Shown here: in pieces, positions 9,712 through 18,638 of the stretch | Numbering within the stretch: position 1 is the stretch's first letter | How the letters are laid out: the number at the start of each line of letters is the position of its first letter | Assembly: GCF_014750685.1 (NCBI RefSeq) | Contig: NZ_JAAXGE010000001.1 | Span: 62,001 to 126,000 of the forward strand | Origin: Bacteroides sp. GM023 | Lineage (GTDB): Bacteria; Bacteroidota; Bacteroidia; Bacteroidales; Bacteroidaceae | Length of the DNA: 64,000 bases | Reading direction: 5' to 3' | Notes under the pieces: generated by a model | Database searches by the model: none | Told to the model about the DNA's origin: nothing | The model's input: the letters and a program-made list of their open reading frames with translations, nothing else | Position numbers and translations under genes: made by a program

Positions 9712-11460
9712 TTATTTAGTTATCTGAATACTTGATGCGATGGCTTCTAAATCGGGTTCCGCTTCTTCGTCATAGACGAGCATGACAATACTAAAGATTC
9801 TTTTATTACTCTCTTGGAAATATTGTAATACAATTTGTTGTATATCTTCTCCCGGTTCGTCGGGAGCGCCAATATGCAAAGGGTTGGTAGTCCTTGTCAT
9901 GGATAGTCCGTTGATATTGACATTGCTCTGCTTATAATCTTCCGATGGTTGTCCCTGTGCATTTCGCGGGAGAGTGAGCAATAATTCTTTCGTATGTTCA
10001 AATTCTTTCTGCGTATCGTAGGCAAGGGACGTAACAGTCAACTGGCTAGCTCCGTTGACAAGTTTGAGCAACGGCGGCCGTGCGTTGGGTGTTAACCCTT
10101 TTGCTCCTGTTATTTTTGTCCAGTTGGTAGGATATTGGCAACTGAATTTGGTTTCTGCATCGTAGTAAGAAAGCCATGTATCGTTATTACCCACGGGAAC
10201 ATATGAAGGAAACTGCCTGCCGGAAGAATCATCGGAAGCACTCATAGCCGAATCATCCTCGTTGTCTTCTTCCAGTTCTCCGTTAAGATAGGCTTCTACG
10301 ATTCCGCTGTTCCACTCCTGACGTATCTCTTGATACAGGGGCGAGACATTCTTGCAAAGCATAATGAAACTGAATAGGAATATGCAGAATATGCCAAGTT
10401 CTCCGATGATGGATATGGTTCGCCGTGCATCGGCTTTTTCGAACTTATAGCTGAATACATAAACAATTCCCAGTAGGAAGCCGCTTAATAATCCGCCGAT
10501 ATGTGCTGCATTATCAATTCCTTCTTTCATCCCATAAACCAAATTATAGCCGACGAAAATAAGGATACTGGTTAGTAATGCCTTTCGTTGTTCTTTGGCA
10601 ATGCCGTGGAATAAGAGGAAGGCGAGGAATATACCGTAGAGTCCGAAGATTGCCCCGGAAGCTCCGGCGCTGATTGTCTCGGCATGCATATATAGGCTGA
10701 ATACGGCCGAGCATAGCCCGGTCAGGAGATAAGAAGCGAACATCCGGCGGCTTCCTATCAGTTGTTCCAGGAAAAGGCCGACAAACATGAAGGCATATAT
10801 GTTCATCGCAAGATGGAAACCACCGATGTGAATGAAGTTGCAGGTCACCGTACGCCACCAGTCGCCTGTAAGAGTCAGCGGTCCGAAGTCTGCTCCCCAC
10901 TTTAACAGCGCCAATGTGCTGGGTTCTAAGACTCCTACTCCCGAAGTAACCATCAGGATAAATACCAGAATGTTGATGTCTATCAGGATAGGCGTTGCTA
11001 TAAATCCTTTGCGTGGAATGAAGAAAGACAAGAGAGAACCTTTTTTCTTTTCCTCTTCCATATATGCTTTTTCTTCTTCTGTGAGCGGACGGTTAAATTC
11101 TTCTTTCAGCTTATTTGCTTTTTGGATAAGTTCTTCCGAGGGAAGGGTAGCTCTAACTTCTTCCATCATCTCTTGTAGCTTTTGGATATTCTTCCTGTTC
11201 TTTCCATAATCAACAAATTGCATGGACGTACATTCGCTGTGGATGGATACCTCTCCGTCACCTTCCTTTTCCAGAGTGAAAGTTATTTCTTCTCCGCTGG
11301 TGTGCATATTTATGGGGACTTCAAAACGGATCCATTCCGGAGCTATTTCTTCAATATTCCATTCAAGTTTTTGAGAAGCCTCAAGAGCTAATATAAGAAT
11401 TTCCGTGTTTGATAATCCTGATATGTGCAGTTTGTCATCATATGAAGGTTTCAATGCCAT
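9712..11460 (-). CDS. Rhomboid intramembrane serine protease with extra N- and C-terminal domains
   Basis: This is a 582-residue protein. Residues about 150-370 form the six-helix rhomboid core: an HIGGFHLAMN helix-2 motif, catalytic Ser268 in GASGAIFG and catalytic His320 in AAHIGG. Rhomboids cut membrane proteins within or near the membrane. An N-terminal soluble domain of about 145 residues precedes it. After the last helix comes an acidic Ser-rich linker (NEDDSAMSASDDSS) and a beta-rich domain (about 435-582) starting at FSCQYPTNW that resembles PsbP/DUF1795-like folds. Both added domains are unusual for a bacterial rhomboid. It is the first gene of the DUF4132 operon. Confidence 0.85.
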   Translation of the reverse strand: MALKPSYDDKLHISGLSNTEILILALEASQKLEWNIEEIAPEWIRFEVPINMHTSGEEITFTLEKEGDGEVSIHSECTSMQFVDYGKNRKNIQKLQEMMEEVRATLPSEELIQKANKLKEEFNRPLTEEEKAYMEEEKKKGSLLSFFIPRKGFIATPILIDINILVFILMVTSGVGVLEPSTLALLKWGADFGPLTLTGDWWRTVTCNFIHIGGFHLAMNIYAFMFVGLFLEQLIGSRRMFASYLLTGLCSAVFSLYMHAETISAGASGAIFGLYGIFLAFLLFHGIAKEQRKALLTSILIFVGYNLVYGMKEGIDNAAHIGGLLSGFLLGIVYVFSYKFEKADARRTISIIGELGIFCIFLFSFIMLCKNVSPLYQEIRQEWNSGIVEAYLNGELEEDNEDDSAMSASDDSSGRQFPSYVPVGNNDTWLSYYDAETKFSCQYPTNWTKITGAKGLTPNARPPLLKLVNGASQLTVTSLAYDTQKEFEHTKELLLTLPRNAQGQPSEDYKQSNVNINGLSMTRTTNPLHIGAPDEPGEDIQQIVLQYFQESNKRIFSIVMLVYDEEAEPDLEAIASSIQITK

Positions 11461-11511
11461 ATTTCTTTCTCTATCTCTGGTTACTGATTAAAAATTTACT
11501 TATCTCCCTGA

Positions 11512-11544
11512 CAAATGTATAGAATAATAATGAAAAATGACAGA
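11512..11544 (-). promoter_or_regulatory. Candidate promoter of the rhomboid-DUF4132 operon
   Basis: On the minus strand TACATTTG (11519-11512) fits the -7 consensus TAnnTTTG. TCTG, one mismatch from TTTG, lies 21 bp upstream (11544-11541). It is about 50 bp before the rhomboid start codon. Confidence 0.55.
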
Positions 11545-11554
11545 ATATGACAAA

Positions 11555-11595
11555 TAAAAAAGCATCCGCTTCGTGAGAAGAGGATGCTTTTTTTA
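11555..11595 (-). terminator. Intrinsic terminator of the etf-acyl-CoA dehydrogenase operon
   Basis: The stem is AAAAAAGCATCC...GGATGCTTTTTT with an inner CTTC/GAAG extension, one mismatch and a GTGA loop. On the minus strand it ends in a T-run 19 bp past the dehydrogenase stop codon. The T-run on the other side would also stop plus-strand transcription. Confidence 0.88.
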
Positions 11596-11613
11596 TTATT
11601 AGTAGCTAATCTG

Positions 11614-13320
11614 TTACTTTTTGTAGAAAGCCAAGTCTTCTTTATCGAAGTTCTCGATGAAATTTGTATGCTTTTCTACCTCTGCTTCTGCATAATTCAA
11701 ATATACATGTGCAGATTTGGAGAACAGCTCAGAAGATTTGCTGGCGTCTTGAATCAACAGGTGACACATGATGATGTCAGCGGACATTTCCATCAGTCTG
11801 CGGGCAACGAAGTCCAGCAATTCCTGATCTTGTGCTTCTTTCACAGCGTTCGTACTTGCTTCGAACTTATCAGCCATTTTCTTCAGACGGGACATCAACG
11901 GTTCCATTTCCGGTGAGCAAGGAATTGCCTCATACTCGCGGATAGTAGCGATGTAAGAACCATTTGTCACGTAACGGATAGCGGCTACGGTTTGCAACTG
12001 GGTTGTTCCTTCGTAGATGCTGGTGATACGTGCGTCGCGATAGATGCGTTGACAAGCGTATTCCATCATGAAGCCTGAACCACCGTGAATCTGAATACAG
12101 TCATAGGCATTCTGATTGGCATATTCAGAGTTCATACCCTTGGCAAGCGGAGTGAGACTGTCGGCCAGTTTGGCATATCTCTTCTGCTCCTGGCGTTCTT
12201 CGGGAGTCAGCTTGCGCTCGCGGGAAATGTCATCCAGCGCTTTGTAGATGTCTACGTAGCGGGCTGTTTGATACAACAATGCACGTCCGGCATCCAACTT
12301 CCCTTTCATGATAGCGAGCATGTCATATACTGCCGGGAAATCGATAATCGCTTTACCGAATTGCTTACGGTCTTTGGCATAAGCCAATCCTTCATTGTAA
12401 GCAGCCTGGCTCAAACCTACGGATTGTGCGGCAATACCCAGACGGGCGCCGTTCATCAAAGCCATTACGTATTTAATCAAACCGAGTTTGCGGTCACCGC
12501 AAAGTTCGGCTTTAGCGTTCTTATATACCAATTCGCAAGTAGGAGAGCCGTGGATACCGAGCTTGTGTTCGATACGACGTACATCTACACCACCTTGCTT
12601 TTTGTCGTAGATAAACATAGAAAGACCGCGACCGTCTCTTGTTCCTTCTTCAGAACGGGCTAACACGAGGTGAATATCAGCATCACCGTTGGTAATGAAA
12701 CGTTTTACACCGTTCAGCAACCAGCAGCCGTCTTTTTCGCTGTAAGTCGCTTTCAGCATCACTGCTTGAAGATCGGAACCTGCATCCGGTTCAGTCAAGT
12801 CCATAGACATGGTTTCGCCCTGGCACACACGAGGGATGAAACGGCTGTGCTGGTCGGTTGTACCGAATTCGTACAGAGTTTCGATACAGTCCTGCAAAGA
12901 CCAGATGTTACCGAAGCCTGCGTCGGCAGCAGCCACAATTTCTGCGCACATAGTGTACGGAGTAATCGGGAAGTTCAGACCACCGAATTTACGTGGCATA
13001 GTCATACCGTTCAAGCCGGCTTTGACCATAGCGTCCAGGTTCTCTTTGGTTCCTGAAGCGTATTCTACACGACCGTTGGCACAGTGAGGGCCTTCTTCGT
13101 CCACGCCTTCTGCGTTGGCGGCGATGATTTCTCCTGTGATTTCTCCTGTAATCTCCAACACTTTGTCGTAAGAGTCTACAGCGTCTTCGAAGTCCAGCGG
13201 AGCATAGTCGAATTCATCTTTATCTCTGTAATTGCGTTCTTTGAGTTCGCAAATACGTTTCATCATCGGATTGTTCAAGTGAAACTTGAGTTCCGGTATG
13301 TCTGTATAATAATTAGCCAT
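11614..13320 (-). CDS. Acyl-CoA dehydrogenase with C-terminal extension
   Basis: This flavoprotein of 568 residues oxidises (or, with ETF, reduces) an acyl-CoA thioester. The N-terminal helical domain, central beta domain (MDLTEPDAGSDLQAV, RFITNGDADIHLVLARSEEG) and C-terminal helical FAD domain are all present. The IYEGTTQLQT motif contains the Glu catalytic base position of this subfamily. About 120 residues beyond the usual core form the extra C-terminal domain seen in larger family members. It follows etfA by 6 bp, so the electron partner is encoded in the same operon. Chain-length specificity cannot be read from the sequence. Confidence 0.9.
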   Translation of the reverse strand: MANYYTDIPELKFHLNNPMMKRICELKERNYRDKDEFDYAPLDFEDAVDSYDKVLEITGEITGEIIAANAEGVDEEGPHCANGRVEYASGTKENLDAMVKAGLNGMTMPRKFGGLNFPITPYTMCAEIVAAADAGFGNIWSLQDCIETLYEFGTTDQHSRFIPRVCQGETMSMDLTEPDAGSDLQAVMLKATYSEKDGCWLLNGVKRFITNGDADIHLVLARSEEGTRDGRGLSMFIYDKKQGGVDVRRIEHKLGIHGSPTCELVYKNAKAELCGDRKLGLIKYVMALMNGARLGIAAQSVGLSQAAYNEGLAYAKDRKQFGKAIIDFPAVYDMLAIMKGKLDAGRALLYQTARYVDIYKALDDISRERKLTPEERQEQKRYAKLADSLTPLAKGMNSEYANQNAYDCIQIHGGSGFMMEYACQRIYRDARITSIYEGTTQLQTVAAIRYVTNGSYIATIREYEAIPCSPEMEPLMSRLKKMADKFEASTNAVKEAQDQELLDFVARRLMEMSADIIMCHLLIQDASKSSELFSKSAHVYLNYAEAEVEKHTNFIENFDKEDLAFYKK

Positions 13321-13326
13321 CTTTCC

Positions 13327-14346
13327 TTACTTGCTATTTTGTTTATAATACTTAATCATCTTCGGCACAACTTCTTCGATACTTCCGTTGATTACGTAAT
13401 CGGCAATCGTGTTGATAGGAGCATCCGGGTCGTTATTGATAGAGATGATGATACCACTTTCCTGCATACCGGCGATATGCTGAATTTGTCCGGAGATACC
13501 GCAAGCGATATAGAGTTTCGGACGAACCGTTACGCCTGTCTGGCCGATTTGACGGTCGTGAGCGGCGAAACCTGCGTCGACAGCAGCACGGCTGGCACCT
13601 ACTTCTGCGTGAAGTTCTTTAGCGAGGTCGAACAATAGGTCGAAGTTCTCTTTTGAACCTACACCGTAACCACCGGATATGATAATCGGAGAACCTTTCA
13701 GGTTGTTCTTCGCTTGTTCTACGTGGCGTTCGATTACTTTTACTACATAGTCCGTATCGGCTACATATTTCTTCACGTCGTGACGAATCACTTCTCCCTG
13801 ATAAGTAGGAGAGAGGATTTCTTTCTTCATCACACCTTCGCGAACGGTTGCCATCTGCGGACGGTGTTCCGGGTTCACAATCGTAGCTACGATGTTACCG
13901 CCGAATGCCGGGCGAATCTGATACAACAGGTTCTTGTAAGTCTTACCTTCTTTTTTGTCTTCGTGGTCACCGATTTCAAGTGAAGTACAGTCGGCAGTCA
14001 GTCCGCTGGTCAAAGCAGAAGAAACACGCGGACCGAGGTCACGACCGATAACGGTAGCACCCATCAGGCAGATTTGCGGTTGCTCTTCTTTGAAGAGGTT
14101 CACAAGGATGGCAGTGTGAGGAAGTGAAGTATAAGGATAGAGCCCTTCGCCGTCGAAAACGTGAAGTTTGTCTACTCCGTAAGGAAGGATTTGTTTTTCA
14201 ATCTCTTTGAGGCCGCTTCCGGCAACCACAGCTTCGAGCTGACAGTTCAACTGGTTGGCTAACGAACGACCTTTGGTCAGAAGTTCGAGGCTAACGTCCA
14301 AAACGTTACCTTCTTCTATTTCGCAATATACAAATAAGTTATTCAT
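13327..14346 (-). CDS. etfA: Electron transfer flavoprotein, alpha subunit
   Basis: The product of 339 residues has an N-terminal Rossmann-like ETF domain and a C-terminal FAD-binding domain. The FAD-site sequences are GASRAAVDAGFA, GQTGVTVRP, ISGQIQHIAGM and INNDPDAPI, all canonical for FixB/EtfA. It forms a heterodimer with EtfB and carries electrons to or from the neighbouring acyl-CoA dehydrogenase in the cytoplasm. The gene starts 2 bp after the etfB stop. Confidence 0.94.
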   Translation of the reverse strand: MNNLFVYCEIEEGNVLDVSLELLTKGRSLANQLNCQLEAVVAGSGLKEIEKQILPYGVDKLHVFDGEGLYPYTSLPHTAILVNLFKEEQPQICLMGATVIGRDLGPRVSSALTSGLTADCTSLEIGDHEDKKEGKTYKNLLYQIRPAFGGNIVATIVNPEHRPQMATVREGVMKKEILSPTYQGEVIRHDVKKYVADTDYVVKVIERHVEQAKNNLKGSPIIISGGYGVGSKENFDLLFDLAKELHAEVGASRAAVDAGFAAHDRQIGQTGVTVRPKLYIACGISGQIQHIAGMQESGIIISINNDPDAPINTIADYVINGSIEEVVPKMIKYYKQNSK

Positions 14347-14348
14347 GA

Positions 14349-15221
14349 TTATCCGATGGTGTGGTTAGCTAACAGTTCAACAATCAGTTCTTCCACGTCA
14401 CGGTCACTGCCGCTGATGGTTTTGTTCTCTTTAGCCTGGAACACGATGTTCTGGATGGCTTTCACTTTTGTCGGCGAACCGGACAGACCGCACTGTGCAA
14501 GATCACCGTTTACGTCGGATACGCTCCATTCCGCTAGATTCAGATAGTCGCGCTTGTCATACAGGTCGGTGTAATCAAGATTACCTTGCTGCTTTTCAGT
14601 AACAGTTTTTGCGTGTTTGTATTTCTGAACCAGTTTCGCGTTGCGCGGACGACAGGGAGCTGCAGAACCGTTTACGGTAATCACGATAGGCAACGGGCCT
14701 TCTACTGTTTCAACACCACCATCAATGTGACGTTTCACCTTAATCTTGTCTTTACCCACTTCCAGAATTTCTTCTGCGTATGTGATTTGCGTCAATCCCA
14801 GCTTCTCTGCTACTTGAGGACCCACCTGTGCGGTATCACCGTCGATAGCCTGACGACCACCGATAATAATGTCACAGTTACCGATTTTGCGGATGGCAGT
14901 AGCCAGTGCGTAAGAAGTAGCCAGTGTATCTGCACCAGCGAAAGCACGGTCGGTCAGCAAGTAACCGTTATCTGCACCACGGAAAAGTCCTTCACGAATA
15001 ATGTCGGCTGCCCGTCCCGGTCCCATTGTCAGGATGGTTACGGTAGAGCCTGGATGAGCATCTTTCAGTCGAAGCGCTTGCTCAAGAGCATTCAGGTCTT
15101 CGGGGTTGAAGATGGCGGGAAGTGCCGCACGGTTAATCGTTCCGTCGGCTTTCATGGCATCTTTCCCAACATTACGTGTGTCGGGAACTTGTTTTGCCAA
15201 TACAACAATTTTCAAACTCAT
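14349..15221 (-). CDS. etfB: Electron transfer flavoprotein, beta subunit
   Basis: The product has 290 residues. The start at 15221 gives MSLKIVVLAKQVPDTR, the normal FixA/EtfB N-terminus; a longer in-frame extension to 15293 has no homologous look. The family signature GRQAIDGDTAQVGPQVAEKLG-like segment is present around residue 125, with the GGVETVEGPLP region behind it. It is the first gene of etfB-etfA-acyl-CoA dehydrogenase. Such trios serve fermentative electron flow in anaerobes; whether this ETF is of the electron-bifurcating type is not decided by what I can see. Confidence 0.93.
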   Translation of the reverse strand: MSLKIVVLAKQVPDTRNVGKDAMKADGTINRAALPAIFNPEDLNALEQALRLKDAHPGSTVTILTMGPGRAADIIREGLFRGADNGYLLTDRAFAGADTLATSYALATAIRKIGNCDIIIGGRQAIDGDTAQVGPQVAEKLGLTQITYAEEILEVGKDKIKVKRHIDGGVETVEGPLPIVITVNGSAAPCRPRNAKLVQKYKHAKTVTEKQQGNLDYTDLYDKRDYLNLAEWSVSDVNGDLAQCGLSGSPTKVKAIQNIVFQAKENKTISGSDRDVEELIVELLANHTIG

Positions 15222-15317
15222 GCTATAAATTTTAGTATTAGTATTTCTACAAGTTAGCAGCCAGTAGTCAAGTAGTAATATCTTGCTATCCAAACTATCC
15301 GGTTAACTATCAGCGTG

Positions 15318-15348
15318 CAAAATTAGTCAAACACTTGGTTCTGACAAG
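15318..15348 (-). promoter_or_regulatory. Candidate promoter of etfB-etfA-acyl-CoA dehydrogenase
   Basis: On the minus strand TAATTTTG (15325-15318) is a full match to TAnnTTTG, with CTTG (15348-15345) 19 bp upstream in place of TTTG. The leader would be about 90 nt long. Confidence 0.6.
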
Positions 15349-15538
15349 AAAACCGAGTAAAAAATGCACAACTTTAAGGATTTTGAGCAAATGAAGAGGA
15401 GCTTTTGTAGATTTGGTTTAGGGTTGGCGATGCGTTTATCGAATTTATTTTTGCTCATTTGGGTACGGTTGTGAGTCAATTATCAGTAATGAACTAATTA
15501 GTTACTTTTAGGTAATTGCTTCCTTATTGATATATAGT

Positions 15539-15640
15539 TCATAGCCTAACGAGTTTTCGTTCTACAACTGTTGAACGAACGCTCTACAACTGTTGAACTA
15601 TCGTTCCACATATGTTGAACGAAAACTCATTAGGCTATGA
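15539..15640. repeat. Array A: three 18-bp palindromes at 22-bp period inside a long inverted repeat
   Basis: The units are GTTCTACAACTGTTGAAC (15559-15576), GCTCTACAACTGTTGAAC (15581-15598) and GTTCCACATATGTTGAAC (15603-15620), separated by 4-bp spacers (gaac, tatc). The consensus is an imperfect palindrome GTTCnACAnnTGTTGAAC. The whole block is bounded by a 24-bp inverted repeat (15539-15562 and 15617-15640) with a single mismatch, whose inner ends include the outer half-sites. There is no T-run, so it is not a standard terminator. Confidence 0.9.
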
Positions 15641-15737
15641 AGAAAATAATATAGGTGAGAAGAGGAAATAAAAGCTGCATATTGACGAGCTATTGTCAGC
15701 GATAGCATCTTTGGCTCATTTATGCACCATTTTACTC

Positions 15738-16697
15738 TTATTCAACTACTGATTTGCATAACTCATAATAATGTGCATCTATAAAGATTCCATTCTTGAA
15801 AATAGCCTTTCGTAGAATCCCGACTTTGGCGAATCCCGCTTTTTCTAATACACGCATGGAAGGAATGTTATGTTCAAAAATGGTAGCAAATACACGTACC
15901 TTATCTGTGTGTGCGAAATAATAGTTGATAGCTTCTTTCAAAGCATCAGTCACGATTCCTAGATTCCAATAAGGTTCTGCAAGCCAGTAGCCCACTTCTG
16001 CGTTAAAGCGTTCTACGTCTGCGCAAGGTACAAAACCAATATTTCCGACTGCTTCCCCGTTTATCTCGATACAGAAGTCATGAATACCTTCTTTCCTCTG
16101 TGGCATGTCAATAAAGGCTTTTGCGTTTTCCTTGCTATAAGGATAAGGAAGACCGTCACGGCAATTATCCCAAATCTTTTTATTATTCAGATAGTTGGAT
16201 AATGACGCTGCATCTTCAGCTTGCCATGTGCGAAGTATATAGTTCTCTTTTTTTGCGATAATGGTATGACAACGTTTCATGGGAATACTGGATATACCTT
16301 GAACGGTTTGCTTTTCTCCCATGACTATAAATCCCAGGCTTTGGTAGAAAGGAACAGCATAACTGGAAGAGTTTACCGTCATTTCTACTGAAGGACAATC
16401 ATTTATAGCATAGGAGAAAAGCTCTTTTCCTAACCCTTTTCTATGATACTGTGGCTTTATGAAAAATAATGAAATATGTTTGCCGCTGTTTTTTATTCCG
16501 ATAATACCTGCAAGTTCTCCATCGTTCTCGAAAGCTCCATACAGGGCAAGTGCGTCAATCTGCTTTTCATCATAGATAAAACTTTTGAAAGCATTCAGAC
16601 CTTCTTCATCGAAATCTGCTTTACCACATTCCACATATACCTGGAGAGATAACTCAACGGCGGCGTGATATTCATTTTTTTCTAATTTTCGTATCAT
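15738..16697 (-). CDS. Double-GNAT N-acetyltransferase
   Basis: The 319 residues contain two GNAT acetyltransferase domains. Residues 1-140 are a compact GNAT with the acetyl-CoA loop QYHRKGLGKEL and the SLGF end motif. Residues 150-315 are a RimJ/RimL-type domain with a degenerate loop YWNLGIVTDAL and the NIPSMRVLEKAGF signature. The substrates are unknown; the RimL-like half may acetylate a protein N-terminus or a small amine. It starts 23 bp after the stop of the fucosidase gene, so it may be read through from it. No strong terminator separates them. Confidence 0.85.
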   Translation of the reverse strand: MIRKLEKNEYHAAVELSLQVYVECGKADFDEEGLNAFKSFIYDEKQIDALALYGAFENDGELAGIIGIKNSGKHISLFFIKPQYHRKGLGKELFSYAINDCPSVEMTVNSSSYAVPFYQSLGFIVMGEKQTVQGISSIPMKRCHTIIAKKENYILRTWQAEDAASLSNYLNNKKIWDNCRDGLPYPYSKENAKAFIDMPQRKEGIHDFCIEINGEAVGNIGFVPCADVERFNAEVGYWLAEPYWNLGIVTDALKEAINYYFAHTDKVRVFATIFEHNIPSMRVLEKAGFAKVGILRKAIFKNGIFIDAHYYELCKSVVE

Positions 16698-16720
16698 AGC
16701 ATATCTATTTATTTTCTATG

Positions 16721-18595
16721 TTATTGTATGCCAATCTCGGCTATTCCCATCGGTTCTCCGTCATGTATCATCCGTGTTGCTTTCAACTGAACATAGCGGG
16801 CTTTGACTGGGGTAAAGTAGACGGATTGTAGAATCGGATTGTTCTTTATATTAGAAAATTCGTCTTTCGCTACTACTTGATTGACTGCATTACTATCCGT
16901 TCCGACAGATATTTCATATGCGGCGATTACACCTTTATTATATTCGCTTTGGTCGGGAAGGTAATGGAATGAAGTAATTGTACGCTCTTCTCCCAAGTCA
17001 ATCAAGACTGTATTTCCATTGATGAAACAGGTCGTTTGGTCGTTCTTATCCATACCTTTCTGAGCTTCTTCCGCGTCTACTCCGCTAATAGTGAACGGGA
17101 AACTCTTCAGTTCTTCCGCTTTTGCGGTGTATGTGTCTGAAGTTTCTCCTGCATAAAATGCTTCAATATTATTGATGCAAAGACAAGCACGTGAATCTGT
17201 GAAGCGGACACGAATCTTATCGGTCGTGATTGTTTCGAAACGGAGAAGACGTTTGTAACCAACGGTTGTTGTTTCTTCATTGAGTTTCACGGGAAGCCAT
17301 TCACCTTCCTGGTTATATTCTACTACGAATGATTTTACACGCTGTCCGAGAGGTACGTATTCCTGCAACATCATACGGTTGATTTTCTCCGGTTGAGGCA
17401 AGTTGAATTCGATAGTGGCAGACGTTACTCCGTCGTTAGTAGCCCAATAGGTATCGTAATCATTGTCTGTGACAGCTTTAGCAGAGAATGCAGAACCTCG
17501 TTCGTCCGATGCCTTAGGAGAAAGACCTGCCAATAGGTTGTTTGCCAGTTGTTTTTGCACGTTCTTGTGGAAATTAACGGCGTTGGCAGAGTCTGTCGGA
17601 TGAATCAATCCGTCACGGTCAACGGGGAAGTTCAGTAATAAGGTTGCGTTATGTCCTACACTGTGGTAATACAAATCGGTCAGGTCGTCCACTGTTTTCA
17701 CACGGTCGTCTTCTTCGGGGTGATAGAACCATCCCGGACGGATAGAAACGTCACATTCGGCAGCTACCCACTGGTTGCCGTCGGCATGACCGTATTGCAA
17801 TTCGCGATAGTTGGGATAACCCGGATAGACCTCTCCGGCACGAAGGAAAGACCAGTTGGTCGCTCCGGCAAATCCTTTCTCATTGCCTACCCAGCGACAA
17901 CCCGGGCCACCATCGGAGAAGATAACCGCTTGTGGTTGCAGTTCGTCAATCATCTTATAAGCTCTCGGATAATCATAATAAGTTTTGCGGTCGATAGTAC
18001 GGCTGTCTTTTGCGCCGCCGTACCAGCCGTCACCGCCATTAGCGCCGTCGAACCAGATTTCAAAAACGTCACCGTAGTTGGTCAGTAGTTCATTGAGTTG
18101 TTTATAGAAGTAGTCTACGTATTCGGGAGAACCATAATTGGCTTGATGCCTGTCCCATGGAGACAGGTAAACAGCGAATTTGATGCCGTACTTTTTGCAG
18201 GCATCCGATAGCTCACGGACGATGTCACCTTTTCCATCTTTATACGGAGTGTTGCGAATGCAGTACTCTGTCAGTTGGGTAGGCCAAAGGCAGAAACCAT
18301 CGTGATGCTTGGCTGTCAGGATAACTCCTTTCATTCCGGACTTTACAAAGGTTTGTACCCATTGCTCGCAATCCAGTTTGGCGGGGTTGAATGTTTTAGG
18401 GTCGGAATCTCCGTATCCCCATTCGCGGTCGTTGAATGTGTTAAGTCCGAAGTGTACAAAAGCGTAGGTTTCCATCTTTTGCCATTCTACCTGTTTAGCT
18501 TCGGGGATGGGCAAGATAGCTTCCGGTGCTTTTGCCGGTTGGCAGGCACTTAGTAGAAGAACTCCTGCGCAGAAAATAAGAGAGTGTTTTTTCAT
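16721..18595 (-). CDS. Alpha-L-fucosidase, GH29, lipoprotein
   Basis: This 624-residue enzyme releases alpha-linked fucose from glycans such as host mucin or plant xyloglucan. The N-terminus has a lipoprotein signal ending LLLSAC. The GH29 barrel covers about residues 35-370; Asp183 in IWFDGANGG is the family's nucleophile. Two F5/8 type C (discoidin-like) modules follow, at about 370-500 and 505-624, the last with the RYVQLKATRM strand typical of such domains. I chose 18595 because it starts the MKKHSL signal peptide; the in-frame extension upstream overlaps the previous gene. The gene starts 43 bp behind that gene's stop. Confidence 0.92.
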   Translation of the reverse strand: MKKHSLIFCAGVLLLSACQPAKAPEAILPIPEAKQVEWQKMETYAFVHFGLNTFNDREWGYGDSDPKTFNPAKLDCEQWVQTFVKSGMKGVILTAKHHDGFCLWPTQLTEYCIRNTPYKDGKGDIVRELSDACKKYGIKFAVYLSPWDRHQANYGSPEYVDYFYKQLNELLTNYGDVFEIWFDGANGGDGWYGGAKDSRTIDRKTYYDYPRAYKMIDELQPQAVIFSDGGPGCRWVGNEKGFAGATNWSFLRAGEVYPGYPNYRELQYGHADGNQWVAAECDVSIRPGWFYHPEEDDRVKTVDDLTDLYYHSVGHNATLLLNFPVDRDGLIHPTDSANAVNFHKNVQKQLANNLLAGLSPKASDERGSAFSAKAVTDNDYDTYWATNDGVTSATIEFNLPQPEKINRMMLQEYVPLGQRVKSFVVEYNQEGEWLPVKLNEETTTVGYKRLLRFETITTDKIRVRFTDSRACLCINNIEAFYAGETSDTYTAKAEELKSFPFTISGVDAEEAQKGMDKNDQTTCFINGNTVLIDLGEERTITSFHYLPDQSEYNKGVIAAYEISVGTDSNAVNQVVAKDEFSNIKNNPILQSVYFTPVKARYVQLKATRMIHDGEPMGIAEIGIQ

Positions 18596-18638
18596 GGGGG
18601 TGATAATTAATAAATTATTAAATAGATAAATTAATTTG

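Larger units (their letters stand above)
15222..15737. other. Intergenic region with etf promoter and palindrome array
   Basis: This 516-bp gap lies between the GNAT gene and etfB, both on the minus strand. It holds the etf promoter (15318-15348), a perfect 12-bp palindrome AACTAATTAGTT (15492-15503), the 22-bp-period palindrome array (15539-15640), and a small GCTAT/ATAGC hairpin near 15690. I see no coding frame in it. Confidence 0.7.

Noticed and set aside
14586..15257. A 223-codon plus-strand frame opposite etfB
   Set aside because: It is the shadow of a conserved gene; its translation shows no family pattern.
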